Numbered from the stretch's first letter, positions 30,350-39,049 are shown. The stretch is DNA of 64,000 bases from a bacterium D16-50 (GCA_003612485.1 RAZA01000015.1:1-64000), one strand, 5' to 3'. Notes: a model not told the origin generated them from the letters alone. Made by a program: numbers and translations.

Positions 30350-31316
30350 TCTGGCTTCCTCCTCCAAAGTTTTCGACCAGATGCTCCTCCAAATCAGAGA
30401 TATCGTAGTCATCCCGTTTCTGGAAGCGGTTGAACTGGTTCTCTTGTCCCTGCCTTCCGTTCCGCCCCTGCCTTGTCCTGCTCTGGATGATCAGCGTCTC
30501 GAACTTCTCCCTGAACTTCTTTGCGCTCCGAATATTAGATTTCCAGAACCCGTCAGTGGTCGCAAAAGTCAGCGCCTCAATGATGTCCGCCTCTCCTCTC
30601 CCGTCCAGCCGCTTCATACGCTCTATTTCCACAGCCCATTTGCGCTTTTCCAGCTCCGTCTTTGGAACCTTGGAGTCGGGAAATACCGTCACGCATGACC
30701 GGATCAGCATCTCCACGCACTGGTACTCAAAATCGCCGATCGGGGTCGTTTTGGACAGACCTGCAGGCATGGCAACAGAATCGTTGCCCGAAGGCGCAAC
30801 AATTAATTCCTTCTCTCTATCTCTAATCTCTAATCTCTGTGTAACGTTTTGGTAACTCTCTGGTAACTCTCTGGTAACGTTGTTACCGCTATTACGTTGG
30901 TAACTCTCCGGTAACTCTTCGGTAACAATGTTACCCTCAAGCATCTTTTTCTGCTCCCGGATGCGGCGCATGATGGAGGCCTTGTCCGTCTCCGATCCTA
31001 TCATTTCTTCCATGCGGGGAATACATATCTCCCCGCCCTCCAGAATCTCAACTAAGCCAATGGTCTTGAGGAGTTCCATCGCCACCACAACAGTGTCGAA
31101 ATTAGTCTTGGTTATCTCTGCGAGTTTTGCGAAATCATATGGGACGAGCAACGTCCCCACCGTCCGGATCAGCAGGCCGTTAGTCTTCAGGGATTTTAGG
31201 CAGAGCTTCAGATAGAATAGGGCATATTCCTTCCCTTTCGGCTGTTCCTCCAGCCATTCGATTGCGTCATCGTCAAAAAAGTCTTCTCTCAGTTTCATCC
31301 AGTAATATTTTTTAGC
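30327..31316 (-). CDS. DnaD-type phage replisome organizer, 329 aa
   Basis: N-terminal residues 1-120 match the phage replisome-organizer domain (AKKYYWMKLREDFFDDDAIE, LKLCLKSLKTNGLLIRTVGT, YDFAKLAEITKTNFDTVVVA). The C-terminal part (WKSNIRSAKKFREKFETLI) fits the DnaD-like domain. The protein melts or marks the origin and recruits the helicase loader. I chose a TTG start at 31316 (reading as LAKKYYWMKL), since this is the usual family start and AAGGAAG precedes it. The linker codes for a repeated VTxELPESYQ peptide, produced by an iteron array at the DNA level. A separate helicase loader was not found. Confidence 0.88.
   Translation of the reverse strand, partial: AKKYYWMKLREDFFDDDAIEWLEEQPKGKEYALFYLKLCLKSLKTNGLLIRTVGTLLVPYDFAKLAEITKTNFDTVVVAMELLKTIGLVEILEGGEICIPRMEEMIGSETDKASIMRRIREQKKMLEGNIVTEELPESYQRNSGNNVTRELPESYQNVTQRLEIRDREKELIVAPSGNDSVAMPAGLSKTTPIGDFEYQCVEMLIRSCVTVFPDSKVPKTELEKRKWAVEIERMKRLDGRGEADIIEALTFATTDGFWKSNIRSAKKFREKFETLIIQSRTRQGRNGRQGQENQFNRFQKRDDYDISDLEEHLVENFGGGSQSGGSKAE
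30841..30935. repeat. Iteron array inside the replisome organizer gene, probable phage origin
   Basis: GGTAAC occurs at 30851, 30862 and 30873 and again at 30899, 30910 and 30921: two triplets with an 11-bp period, separated by 26 bases, most followed by TCT. Two inverted GTTACC copies are at about 30881 and 30930. Next to it (30800-30840) is an AT-rich run with repeated AATCTCT. Iterons inside the initiator gene are the norm for temperate-phage origins. Confidence 0.75.
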
Positions 31317-31365
31317 CAAACCACCACTTCCTTTCGCCGGAGGTCTACTAGCCTCCGGCACCGTT

Positions 31366-34300
31366 CTAATAAATTACCTTGCTGCCCTGATCGGTCTTTA
31401 CAACATCCAAGTTCTGAGGGAATCTGGCTTTCATGGTCGGATCGTGCGTGATTGCCATAATCTTGATCCCGGCATAGCGTCTCTGGATTGTTTCAAGTGC
31501 ATCGCAGTATGCTTGTATCCCGTCCGCATCAAGGAAAGGGGGCTCGTCGATGAACAGCATGCCAAGTTGGATTCCCGCCGAGGATGATTTGATTTCCGCA
31601 AGCGCCAGTATCACGGAGAGTGATGCCTTTACCTTTTCACCGCCGGACTTTGATAGGTACGGCAGAGCCGGCTTCCCATATTCCTCAATGAAGATATCCA
31701 ACGTGACAACCTCTTTCTTGGAATTGCTCTTCAGGATTTTTTCTGTCTTGAAGTCAATCCCCATCTTTCCACCCGTCATCTGACCGAGTATCGTGTTGGC
31801 TGTCGCCGTCAGCTTCGGCACGATTGTCCGGATAATCTGGTGCGGTATGCCGTCCTGACTGAATGCGGCCTTTAATGTATCATAGTCCGCCGTTTCCTTG
31901 GCGGCATCATGCTCCTTTTCCTGCAATACAGCGATTTCCTGTTTCAATGCGGCAATCTGCTCCAACTTCTGCATGAATGCCCCTATCCCCATCTGGAGGA
32001 CATTCATTTCCCCCTCGATGCTGTCAAGCTGCGCATTCAACCTACCAATTTCCGCCTGCGTCTCCGCGAGCCCGGTTGTCTTCATCATTTCCTGAGACAG
32101 TTCCATCTGTTTCTCCGACAGTTCCTTTTCCTGCTCCGCAATCAGCAATTCCAATTCGCCAAACCGCTGCTTGGCATTGGAGAGCCTTTCCCTGATCACC
32201 GGGATCTGTTTCTCCTGCTCAATCCACGGTGCCAGCATTTTCATTTCCTCGGTGACGGCGGTATTTTCATCGAATGCGTCACGGTACTGCTCCATCTCTG
32301 ACCGTGCCCTATCGGCCTCTGTAGTCGCCTCTGCGAGCCTCTTTTCAATACCTGATATGTTTGACTGGACATTCTCAATCGTAGCTTTTATCAAGACGAT
32401 TTCTCCGTCTTTCTTCCTGACCTGCTCTGCCTTTGCGGCAAATGGGAACAGCTCCGCGCAATGTTTCTCTGCATTCGTTTTCTTTTCTGGACTGTACCCG
32501 ATGGCATTCCGCCTTGATATCGCCAGATCCACCGCTGCTTTCTTTTCCGCCAGATCAGCTTCCAGAACCTCCCGCTTCGCTATGTACTTTTCTTCTTCCC
32601 TCCGCAGTTCGTCCTTGGATGCCTTTGCCTTTTCCAGAAACTTGCAGCTGGCGTTCTCGATATCGATACAGCCGCAGTTGTCAGAAAGAATGGCAATGTC
32701 TTTCCCCAGAAAGCTCCTTGTCGAACCGATCATATTGTCAAGCGACTTTATAGCACTCTCGGTGCTTATCTGCGCAGCCCTCGCAGTCTGAACCCCCTGC
32801 TCCGCTTCTTGATACTTCAAAGCGATGGTCTGCAGATTATCCAATGTTTCCCTCATGTGCTGATATTCCTCTGCCTTGCGGAGAATTTCTTCATCACCGG
32901 AAGTATCCTCATACACTCCAAGCCGCCCCTGCTCTGTCTGGAGTTTCAGCCTTGCGGCGGAAAGCTCTGAAGCCAGAGAGGAAACCAAGGAATTTGCCCT
33001 TGAAACCTCCGATTGCTTTGTCCCGAAAAGCGCCGTAGCCTTGATCAGTTCCTTCTTCCTCGCTTCCAGAGTACGGTACCGTCCCACCTTTTCCAAAACC
33101 GTCTGCTCCGTTTCAAGAACCGTCCTGCAGCTGCTGATAATATCCGCCTGAGTGCGTCTATTCGTCTCTGTGGCAGTCTTTTTAACTGTCAACGATGAAA
33201 TAGCCTCTGACAGCTTATTGCACCGTTTCTGCGCCTCCTGCAAAGAGAGAAGCTCCACGTTCCTCGCATCCCTCTCACCCGTCACTTCTCTGGCATTTTC
33301 TGACATTGCCTGAAGCTGTGCCTTTTTTTGCTCGATTTCTGCCTTCGGATCGCCGCTGCTCCTGATGATGGCGTTATGTATCTCGATTTCCTGCTTCAAT
33401 TCCTTGGTCTTGGCTCCAAACTCCTTCGCCCGGCTCCATGCAATCTTGTTCATTGCCTCATATACGCCGAGACCGAGCAGATTTCCGAGGATAACCATTC
33501 TGTCCTCTTTTGGTGCCTGCAAAAACAGCCCGTACTGGTCCTGCATGATTAAGGCACAACTCTTGAATGTCAGGCTGTCCATCCCAAGGATATTGACAAT
33601 CTCAGTCTGTGTGTCCTTATATTTTCCTTTGGAACGGTCACGCCAGGTCCCATCCACCATCTCCGAAAGGTTCAGCGTCCCTTTCCCGGACCGCGCCCTT
33701 GTCCTTGTCACCCGGAAAGTCTTCTCGCCAATCCGGAAAGTGAAAATGATGGCGCCGGATCGTACTTTTTCATCATTTCTGATCCACCCGGTCAGTTCCC
33801 CCTCCCTCGGCTCCTCATAAAGGCAATCGATAATGGCATCCATGAATAGGCTGCTTTTCCCTGCGCCGTTCTGTCCATTGATGGTGCAAAAGCTGATATT
33901 CTCAAAATTAAACCGCTCTTCCTCATAATTGCGATAGTTCTTGACCTCTATCTCCACCGGCTCAAACGTGCCGATACCAGCTGCCATTGACATGCTCGCC
34001 TCTGCTTGTGCAATGACTTGCCTCGCTTTCAGCACCAGTGCTTGTATCTGTTCTTCCGGATACTGCTTATTGGAAAGGTACTGGCGGAGGTTTTCTTCCG
34101 GATCCGTCGTGCCAGACAAATCATTCCGGTCGGCCACCTCCTCAACCTTTTCCGGCAGAATCGCCGCCACATAGAAAGCGCCGTCCTCATATAAGGCTTT
34201 TTCCAGAACCGCAGTATTCAAAGCCTTGCTTTTCTCATAAGAGCAGGTGTAAAGAATCCTCACAATTTTATCCTGCACCCCGGCATTATATTTCCACCAG

Positions 34301-35205
34301 TTGAACGCCACTTCGTCCATATGTCCGAAATTAAGTGCCGTAATGTCCGTATCCGTAAAATGGAATGTGGCAAACTCCCGGTAAGGCGTCTTGTGGAATG
34401 TGTTTCCCCATCCGTCTGGCGCATACTCATGGATCCAGAACCCACGCTCCTGCCCCTCATCATTGAATGTCATGGCATTTATGGCACCGCAGTAATAGCA
34501 GTTCTCCATGTTTGGCAGCTTCTGCGGTCTATGAATATGCCCCATTGCAATAAGGTCAAAATCTGCGGCAATCAAACTCTCCGGCAGGAGGATCGGCTCG
34601 AACCGCGTCAGCAGCATCACCTGACCACTCTCCGTATTGCATCCCGGAATGGTATAGTGTGACATGAGGATGCTCTTTTTCCCCGGATCACACAGTGCTT
34701 TCAGGCCGAGTACGGAATTCGCAAGTTCCTTTGTCAGAACCTCATGCTCTTCCTCTTTCCCAAGCCCCGGGAACTTTGCCCTAAACGTCCCCCTATCAAA
34801 ACCCGGGAGGACAGCTATATCAAATTCCTTCGTATTTATGATCTTGGGAGCAGTAACAATCTCCACATTCGGCATCAGTTCAAAATGTGCCTTAAGCTCG
34901 CTGAATGCCTCCGCACTGTCATGGTTTGGGGTACCACGCATCACGATTACCTTTCCGCAGCAATTTGCAAGCCCCATGATGATGTTCCGTGCCTGCAGAA
35001 CTTCCTTATGGCTCCGCCCCTGCCAGATTTCAGCCCGGTCGAACACATCACCCGATACAAGAGCCAGCTCCGGCTTCTCCGTTTCTGCGACACGCACCAT
35101 TTCTTCAAGGCACCTCTGCGTGTCAAGAGAACGGAGGTTTACCCCGTCCCTTTCTGGTCCCTTAAAGTTTCCTATGTGCCAGTCACCAGTATGTAAAATC
35201 TTCAT
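31366..35205 (-). CDS. Fused SbcD-SbcC (Mre11-Rad50) nuclease/ATPase, 1279 aa
   Basis: Residues 1-400 are a metallophosphoesterase: HTGDWHIG (Asp8, His10), SGDVFD at 51-56, RGTPNHDSAE at 90-99, SHYTIPG and GHIHRP at 222-227. Residues about 415-1279 are a Rad50/SbcC-like ATPase: Walker A GQNGAGKSS at 444-452, long coiled coils (about 600-840 and 860-1110), a hook region with Cys844, Cys846 and Cys854 instead of the usual CPxC, the signature KSGGEK at 1186-1191 and Walker B MLFIDEP with Asp1220/Glu1221. In bacteria SbcD and SbcC are normally two genes. The fused enzyme would process DNA ends for recombination. It overlaps the DUF3846 gene by 4 bases. Confidence 0.93.
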   Translation of the reverse strand: MKILHTGDWHIGNFKGPERDGVNLRSLDTQRCLEEMVRVAETEKPELALVSGDVFDRAEIWQGRSHKEVLQARNIIMGLANCCGKVIVMRGTPNHDSAEAFSELKAHFELMPNVEIVTAPKIINTKEFDIAVLPGFDRGTFRAKFPGLGKEEEHEVLTKELANSVLGLKALCDPGKKSILMSHYTIPGCNTESGQVMLLTRFEPILLPESLIAADFDLIAMGHIHRPQKLPNMENCYYCGAINAMTFNDEGQERGFWIHEYAPDGWGNTFHKTPYREFATFHFTDTDITALNFGHMDEVAFNWWKYNAGVQDKIVRILYTCSYEKSKALNTAVLEKALYEDGAFYVAAILPEKVEEVADRNDLSGTTDPEENLRQYLSNKQYPEEQIQALVLKARQVIAQAEASMSMAAGIGTFEPVEIEVKNYRNYEEERFNFENISFCTINGQNGAGKSSLFMDAIIDCLYEEPREGELTGWIRNDEKVRSGAIIFTFRIGEKTFRVTRTRARSGKGTLNLSEMVDGTWRDRSKGKYKDTQTEIVNILGMDSLTFKSCALIMQDQYGLFLQAPKEDRMVILGNLLGLGVYEAMNKIAWSRAKEFGAKTKELKQEIEIHNAIIRSSGDPKAEIEQKKAQLQAMSENAREVTGERDARNVELLSLQEAQKRCNKLSEAISSLTVKKTATETNRRTQADIISSCRTVLETEQTVLEKVGRYRTLEARKKELIKATALFGTKQSEVSRANSLVSSLASELSAARLKLQTEQGRLGVYEDTSGDEEILRKAEEYQHMRETLDNLQTIALKYQEAEQGVQTARAAQISTESAIKSLDNMIGSTRSFLGKDIAILSDNCGCIDIENASCKFLEKAKASKDELRREEEKYIAKREVLEADLAEKKAAVDLAISRRNAIGYSPEKKTNAEKHCAELFPFAAKAEQVRKKDGEIVLIKATIENVQSNISGIEKRLAEATTEADRARSEMEQYRDAFDENTAVTEEMKMLAPWIEQEKQIPVIRERLSNAKQRFGELELLIAEQEKELSEKQMELSQEMMKTTGLAETQAEIGRLNAQLDSIEGEMNVLQMGIGAFMQKLEQIAALKQEIAVLQEKEHDAAKETADYDTLKAAFSQDGIPHQIIRTIVPKLTATANTILGQMTGGKMGIDFKTEKILKSNSKKEVVTLDIFIEEYGKPALPYLSKSGGEKVKASLSVILALAEIKSSSAGIQLGMLFIDEPPFLDADGIQAYCDALETIQRRYAGIKIMAITHDPTMKARFPQNLDVVKTDQGSKVIY

Positions 35206-35630
35206 GCAAAAGCCCTCTCTTTCTCTATCATTTCTTTTAATTGGGTGTACAGCAGCCCGAACCTCTTGTCCGATATCCCGCAGAAGTCCACCCCTTCGCT
35301 GGACAGCTTCTCCCCAACGAGCAGGATGTTCCCTGCGATCGGGTGCCCGTGCTTGTCCGTCTCATACAGATAGCTCCCTATAGGGTTCTCGTCAAGGTCA
35401 TTGAAGATGCCTTCCTCGTCTATCAGCATGCTCACGAAGCCGCCGGCCTCCCTGAGCACCTTCCCCGGAACCCCCAACTCGCTGTAGAGCCTCTTGGGCA
35501 GGACGTGCTCAAACAGCTCACACTGCGGACCAATCAATCTCCTCAGCTCCTCGTTCTGCTCCCGGTACGTCCCTTCCGGGAACTCGTGCACCGACATCTC
35601 GCTGTCGGTGCTTATCCTTATGATCTTCAT
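35202..35630 (-). CDS. DUF3846-family protein, 142 aa
   Basis: Begins MKIIRISTDSEMSVHEFPEG and has the DUF3846 core: VSMLIDEEGIFNDLDENPIG, followed by GHPIAGNILLVGE. The family occurs in phages and conjugative elements; function is unknown. The ATG is at 35630, where ATGA overlaps the stop of the gene before it, and its own stop overlaps the SbcDC start by 4 bases. So it is tightly coupled to the recombination genes. Confidence 0.85.
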   Translation of the reverse strand: MKIIRISTDSEMSVHEFPEGTYREQNEELRRLIGPQCELFEHVLPKRLYSELGVPGKVLREAGGFVSMLIDEEGIFNDLDENPIGSYLYETDKHGHPIAGNILLVGEKLSSEGVDFCGISDKRFGLLYTQLKEMIEKERAFA

Positions 35631-36646
35631 TTCCGCATCCCTCCTCTCTGTCCGTTCCGGACGATCTTCTGGCACTTGTAGCACAGTGGGCGGTCGTAGT
35701 GGTCCACCGAATAGTCCCAGACATTTCTTGGGATTACCTCGTTGCATTTGTCGCACCGAAAATCCGATACCCTATCCTCCTGTTCCTGACTCTGGCCCAC
35801 CACTCCGCTGCCGCCGGACGCCTCCGTGTATGTGCCGTCTATGTAATCACTGAGATCTTCTCCATACGAGGCCTCGGCGGCGGAGCCGAACGGCACTCTG
35901 GTCTCGACCTGCTGGATGCTAGGTGCGACGCTTCCGAAGAGTTTCTGTGAAGACCGAAACATATTCTCGATGGCCGCCCGCTTCACGTCATCGTGATTCA
36001 GGTTCGGCACAAGGTACGCAACCACAAACGGCTTCCTGATCTCATCGAGCGTATAAGTGTTCTTGATGTGCAGGGCGGTCCTTATGGCGCCGTTCAGGGC
36101 CTTCGCCTCACATATCTGAGGCAGGTGTTTCATGAATTCAGCCTTCTGTTTAGTCGACATCCCGATTACTACGTTGTCAATGATGACCTCATGGGTATCC
36201 TCCACCATGAGCACCTCCCCCGTGAGCTGGGGGACGGATATAGTGATGCGGAACGCCACGTCCTTATTTCTGCAGCTGCCGCACTGCACCACCTTGCCGC
36301 TGTAGCGGTTCGCCGCTACACATTTCTGGCAGGTGGTCGGGATGACATGCTCGCTGGAGACCATCTTGATGCCTGCGCCGTCTGCTAGCTTCTTCAGGCC
36401 ATTTTTTGCGATGGCGTACATATCCGGCGTCTCAGGATGGCTTCTTCCTTCGTCGTCAATGTATGCCTTATGCCCTTTCTGCTGGATGTACACGTCCTTC
36501 TTCCGGGGATCTGGATCCAGACGCACGACCTGCACCACGGGAGCCTTGATGTCCGGCACCTCCACCATCACGTCGGTGTTCCCCAGCAGGTTGTACTGGG
36601 TGGCCGGGTACTGCTTCGAAATAGACAGTTCGTTTACTGATTTCAT
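35627..36646 (-). CDS. Candidate single-strand annealing / recombination protein, 339 aa
   Basis: The N-terminal two thirds show the layout seen in phage annealing-type proteins: VRLDPDPRKKDVYIQQKGHK, MYAIAKNGLKKLADGAGI, a Cys4 zinc insertion (CQKCVAANRYSGKVVQCGSC), then EAKALNGAIRTALHIKNTYT and ELRKPF-like KPFVVAYLVPNLN. The C-terminus carries a second zinc ribbon (CDKCNEVIPRN, CYKCQK). Its position directly before the SbcDC fusion supports a Redbeta/RecT-like role, since annealing proteins pair with nucleases. The annealing call is inferred; the zinc binding is visible. GGAGG ten bases before ATG 36646 sets the start. Confidence 0.6.
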   Translation of the reverse strand: MKSVNELSISKQYPATQYNLLGNTDVMVEVPDIKAPVVQVVRLDPDPRKKDVYIQQKGHKAYIDDEGRSHPETPDMYAIAKNGLKKLADGAGIKMVSSEHVIPTTCQKCVAANRYSGKVVQCGSCRNKDVAFRITISVPQLTGEVLMVEDTHEVIIDNVVIGMSTKQKAEFMKHLPQICEAKALNGAIRTALHIKNTYTLDEIRKPFVVAYLVPNLNHDDVKRAAIENMFRSSQKLFGSVAPSIQQVETRVPFGSAAEASYGEDLSDYIDGTYTEASGGSGVVGQSQEQEDRVSDFRCDKCNEVIPRNVWDYSVDHYDRPLCYKCQKIVRNGQRGGMRK

Positions 36647-37008
36647 AGAAATTTACCTCCATATTGTATTTTTTGCTTGATTTGTGCAGCCGGATAAGTT
36701 ACAATATGGTCATCCCCTTTGGAGCACTCCGGCAGACTGCCGAGTGCTCTTTTTCCATATTGCAGGTACCCCTCGTCCCCGACGGACCCGCTGAACCATT
36801 CGCCTGACATTAAACAGAAGACATTGAAATATTCGCCGTCCGACTCAACCTTCACGCAGCCGTCATTATAGTATGTGGCCCTTATCTTTCCGTGGATGCC
36901 GGGTCGGCGGAGAGTCTCCGCAAGCTTTCTGTGCATGGCTGCAACCTCCCCTTTATCCGTCTTCTCTTCCCTATAACTTCTCAGGAATTCAGAATAATTG
37001 ATCTTCAA
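36643..37008 (-). CDS. Small phage protein, 121 aa (TTG start)
   Basis: I place the start at TTG 37008 (LKINYSEFLRSYREEKTDKG) with AAAGGAAAG upstream, since an upstream GTG/ATG-like start would run deep into the preceding gene. It has a helical N-terminus and a beta half with GYLQYGKRALGS. It overlaps the recombinase gene by 4 bases. Function unknown. Confidence 0.5.
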   Translation of the reverse strand: MKINYSEFLRSYREEKTDKGEVAAMHRKLAETLRRPGIHGKIRATYYNDGCVKVESDGEYFNVFCLMSGEWFSGSVGDEGYLQYGKRALGSLPECSKGDDHIVTYPAAQIKQKIQYGGKFL

Positions 37009-37261
37009 ATGTTTTTCTTTCCTTTCTCCATGCCCCGACAGCATGGATTATCTTCGCCAGAACCGTCAAGATGTTATATATCGCCCATGCCACAAGCGGA
37101 ATCGACAGATATTCGCCTCCATAGGCTCTGTATCCCCTCCGGGCATAAGCCTGCTCTATGGCCCACAATGAGTACAGACACGTAACCGAAGCGGCGGCAG
37201 AAAGCCTGCACACTGCCGGCACTGCTTTCTTCAGGTTCCTCATGATCCTTGGCCTAGTCAT
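36989..37261 (-). CDS. Small membrane protein, 90 aa
   Basis: Two hydrophobic segments are evident: VCRLSAAASVTCLYSLWAI (about 18-36) and SIPLVAWAIYNILTVLAKII (about 53-72), with basic flanks. It overlaps the preceding gene by ATGA and the next by about 20 bases. Small early membrane proteins in phages often affect host envelope or superinfection, but nothing specific is seen. Confidence 0.55.
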   Translation of the reverse strand: MTRPRIMRNLKKAVPAVCRLSAAASVTCLYSLWAIEQAYARRGYRAYGGEYLSIPLVAWAIYNILTVLAKIIHAVGAWRKERKTFEDQLF

Positions 37262-37434
37262 ACCGTCTCCCTTTCCGCAGCCAGCCAGTCGAATGTATAC
37301 TGCCCATTCTTCTCTTCCCTCGTCAGCAGCCTGAGTATCTTGTTCTGTTTTTCCTCGGCTTCCTGCTCACAGTCACACTGTTCTCCCGGATCCAGACTGG
37401 CACCACATCTGGAGCAGATTTTATAATATGCCAT
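37258..37434 (-). CDS. Small zinc-ribbon protein, 58 aa
   Basis: Starts MAYYKICSRCGASLDPGEQC, with CxxC and CxC pairs forming a zinc knuckle, then an acidic and basic helix. A start inside the preceding gene exists but ATG 37434 is one base past that gene's stop, with a GGGAGG site. Role unknown. Confidence 0.6.
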   Translation of the reverse strand: MAYYKICSRCGASLDPGEQCDCEQEAEEKQNKILRLLTREEKNGQYTFDWLAAERETV

Positions 37435-37435
37435 C

Positions 37436-37696
37436 TCACACCTCCCTTCCCTTATTCGTCTCGATGACGGCATCAACCACGTCAAGCGGGATCCCGAACC
37501 GCTCCGCAAATATGTACTTGCTGGCCTTGCCCTGAGCATATGCCATCATGCCCGACTCCTTGGCCAGACGGTTGATCGCCCTGATCGTCTCATACGCTTT
37601 GTTCTCCTTGCATCCGAGGAGTTTCATCACGTTCTCGGCGGTGACATAGGTAGTCGTTGCCGCCCTCAGGACTCCCGGCGCTGTTGCTAATGTTCC
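37436..37696 (-). CDS. Winged-helix/excisionase-like small DNA-binding protein, 86 aa
   Basis: The ATG at 37696 follows AAGGAGGGAT. Residues 16-60 resemble a short winged helix-turn-helix: TTTYVTAENVMKLLGCKENK, AYETIRAINRLAKE, then KYIFAERFGIP. The pattern TAENVMKLLGC-ENKAYE is close to that of small phage proteins annotated as excisionase or DNA-binding. The downstream half reads PLDVVDAVIETNKGREV. It may be the excisionase, but no separate test can be made from the sequence. Overlaps the upstream gene by 10 bases. Confidence 0.6.
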   Translation of the reverse strand, partial: GTLATAPGVLRAATTTYVTAENVMKLLGCKENKAYETIRAINRLAKESGMMAYAQGKASKYIFAERFGIPLDVVDAVIETNKGREV

Positions 37697-37989
37697 CATG
37701 CGATCCCTCCTTTCACTGCAATACATGGATCATCAAGTGTCCGCATCTCTGACCTGATAGGCACATCGATCTGGTGTTCCAGCGCCTTACGCAGTCCGGA
37801 AATTGCCGACTGCAGGTAAAGATCCCCATAATGGGTACGAAAATGCATATCTTGCTGCACCTTCTCGATCCCTTCTCCCTGCAGTACATAATGTTTTAGG
37901 AACCCTTTCACAATGGCATCCTCGTCCAGATTGTTATGGGCCAGATCAAACACCCAGATCGCCTTGTCTTCCATCCAAGATTTCGCCAT
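37687..37989 (-). CDS. Small phage protein of unknown function, 100 aa
   Basis: The best start is ATG 37989 (MAKSWMEDKAIWVFDLAHNN); ATG 37998 is an alternative. The protein is helical (IVKGFLKHYVLQGEGIEKVQ) with a DVPIRSEMRTLDDP tail. It ends TAG, which shows that this phage uses TAG as a normal stop. No family recognised. Confidence 0.5.
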   Translation of the reverse strand: MAKSWMEDKAIWVFDLAHNNLDEDAIVKGFLKHYVLQGEGIEKVQQDMHFRTHYGDLYLQSAISGLRKALEHQIDVPIRSEMRTLDDPCIAVKGGIAWEH

Positions 37990-38005
37990 ATCCTTCATCC
38001 CTCCG

Positions 38006-38457
38006 TCACGCCACCGTGAGGCAGCCTGTCTCACGGCTGTATCTATATACATTCCAGCTCAGCACATCCTGATCATCTACCTCTGTGCGGTTCACATTGG
38101 TCACCATTTTCCGGAGAGTTTCCGGCGTAACTGCACAGACCGGCACTGCGAGCACCTCATGAATACTGGAGGGCAGCACATAGAGGTCGCTTCCTATGCT
38201 CCTCGCCAGTCTGTCGAAATACTAAGGGTAAAGCATCACTGCAGCTCCGCAGTACGCATCTCCATTAGTCAGGACAAACATATCCTCCGATCCGCTCCCC
38301 TGACGCAGCTTTCCTGCTCCACACCTATCAGGGCGGCAACGGCAGCTCCCAGATTCATCACGGAGAATCCTGACTGCTCCGTGTTGCGCCTTGCGGCATC
38401 ATCAAGCTCGTCCAGCCTGATCCCGTACTTTCCGCAGGCACCGGGCCTGCCCGTCAT
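38006..38457 (-). pseudogene. Decayed DUF5688-family gene (frameshift plus in-frame TAG)
   Basis: The 62-codon frame from ATG 38457 (ATGA overlap with the XRE gene) encodes a DUF5688-like middle segment, YGIRLDELDDAARRNTEQSG. At about 38281 the similarity continues in another frame, MFVLTNGDAYCGAAVMLYP, then hits TAG at 38222-38224 and resumes in frame with YFDRLARSIGSDLYVLPSSI, HEVLAVP and NRTEVDDQDVLSWNVYRYSR to a TGA at 38006. DUF5688 proteins are about 300 aa and end in just this block. So the N-terminal half is gone and two lesions break the rest. It could also be a sequencing error region. Not a live gene as read. Confidence 0.65.
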
Positions 38458-38933
38458 TCCAGATTCTTTTCCGTCCACACCTTCAAGCTCTGGGCAATTG
38501 CCGAAATCTCATCCAGTGTCGCCAGAATCTTCCGCAGCTCCGGCTTCTCTTCTTCCGAGATGACGCCATCCGCAGTTATGTCCAGCAGACTCTCCTTCAT
38601 GGCTGCCACGTTCCGCAGGCTCGCCATGGCCCGCACGGTTATGCGATCCAGATCCTCCAGCTCCAGCACCGGCACATCCCCTCCCAAAGGGCACACCTCC
38701 CGGCAGTAGTAGTTGCGCAGCTCCGGAGCGTTGTACAGATCCGCCATCTTGAGCACCATGTCCGGGGGCACAATCTTCGTCAGTCCCAGCTCATAATCAG
38801 ATAATGTCGATACTGATATCCCCAGCATCTCCGCCGCCCCCTCCTTAGACTTAAGCCGCTCATTGTACTGTGCCGCCGCCAGCCGTGCCTGGCAGAATGA
38901 ATTATCTGCCGCTTTAGTTGGTCTTCGTCCCAT
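38454..38933 (-). CDS. XRE-family regulator, 159 aa
   Basis: The N-terminal half has an HTH: FCQARLAAAQYNERLKSKEG, AAEMLGISVSTLSDYELGLT, followed by KIVPPDMVLKMADLYNAPEL. Residues 75-82 contain CREVCPLGG. The C-terminal half is helical. This type of protein is usual in clostridial prophage early regions, downstream of the Cro-like gene. It may regulate the early promoter. Confidence 0.8.
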   Translation of the reverse strand: MGRRPTKAADNSFCQARLAAAQYNERLKSKEGAAEMLGISVSTLSDYELGLTKIVPPDMVLKMADLYNAPELRNYYCREVCPLGGDVPVLELEDLDRITVRAMASLRNVAAMKESLLDITADGVISEEEKPELRKILATLDEISAIAQSLKVWTEKNLE

Positions 38934-39049
38934 TTTTAACCTCCTTTATCGGGCAGGCATTTCCGGCGTATACCGTCCTATCAATGCCCTAAATCCCGTT
39001 TTTATTTCCCCCTCCGTCCTTTACACTGAAACCATGAGACCGTGACGGT

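Noticed and set aside
38222..38224. TAG recoding (suppressor phage) to explain the stop inside the DUF5688 remnant
   Set aside because: TAG is used as a normal stop by nearby genes (for example the gene ending at 37687 and the toxin peptide ending at 44389), and a frameshift is also present, so decay explains it better.
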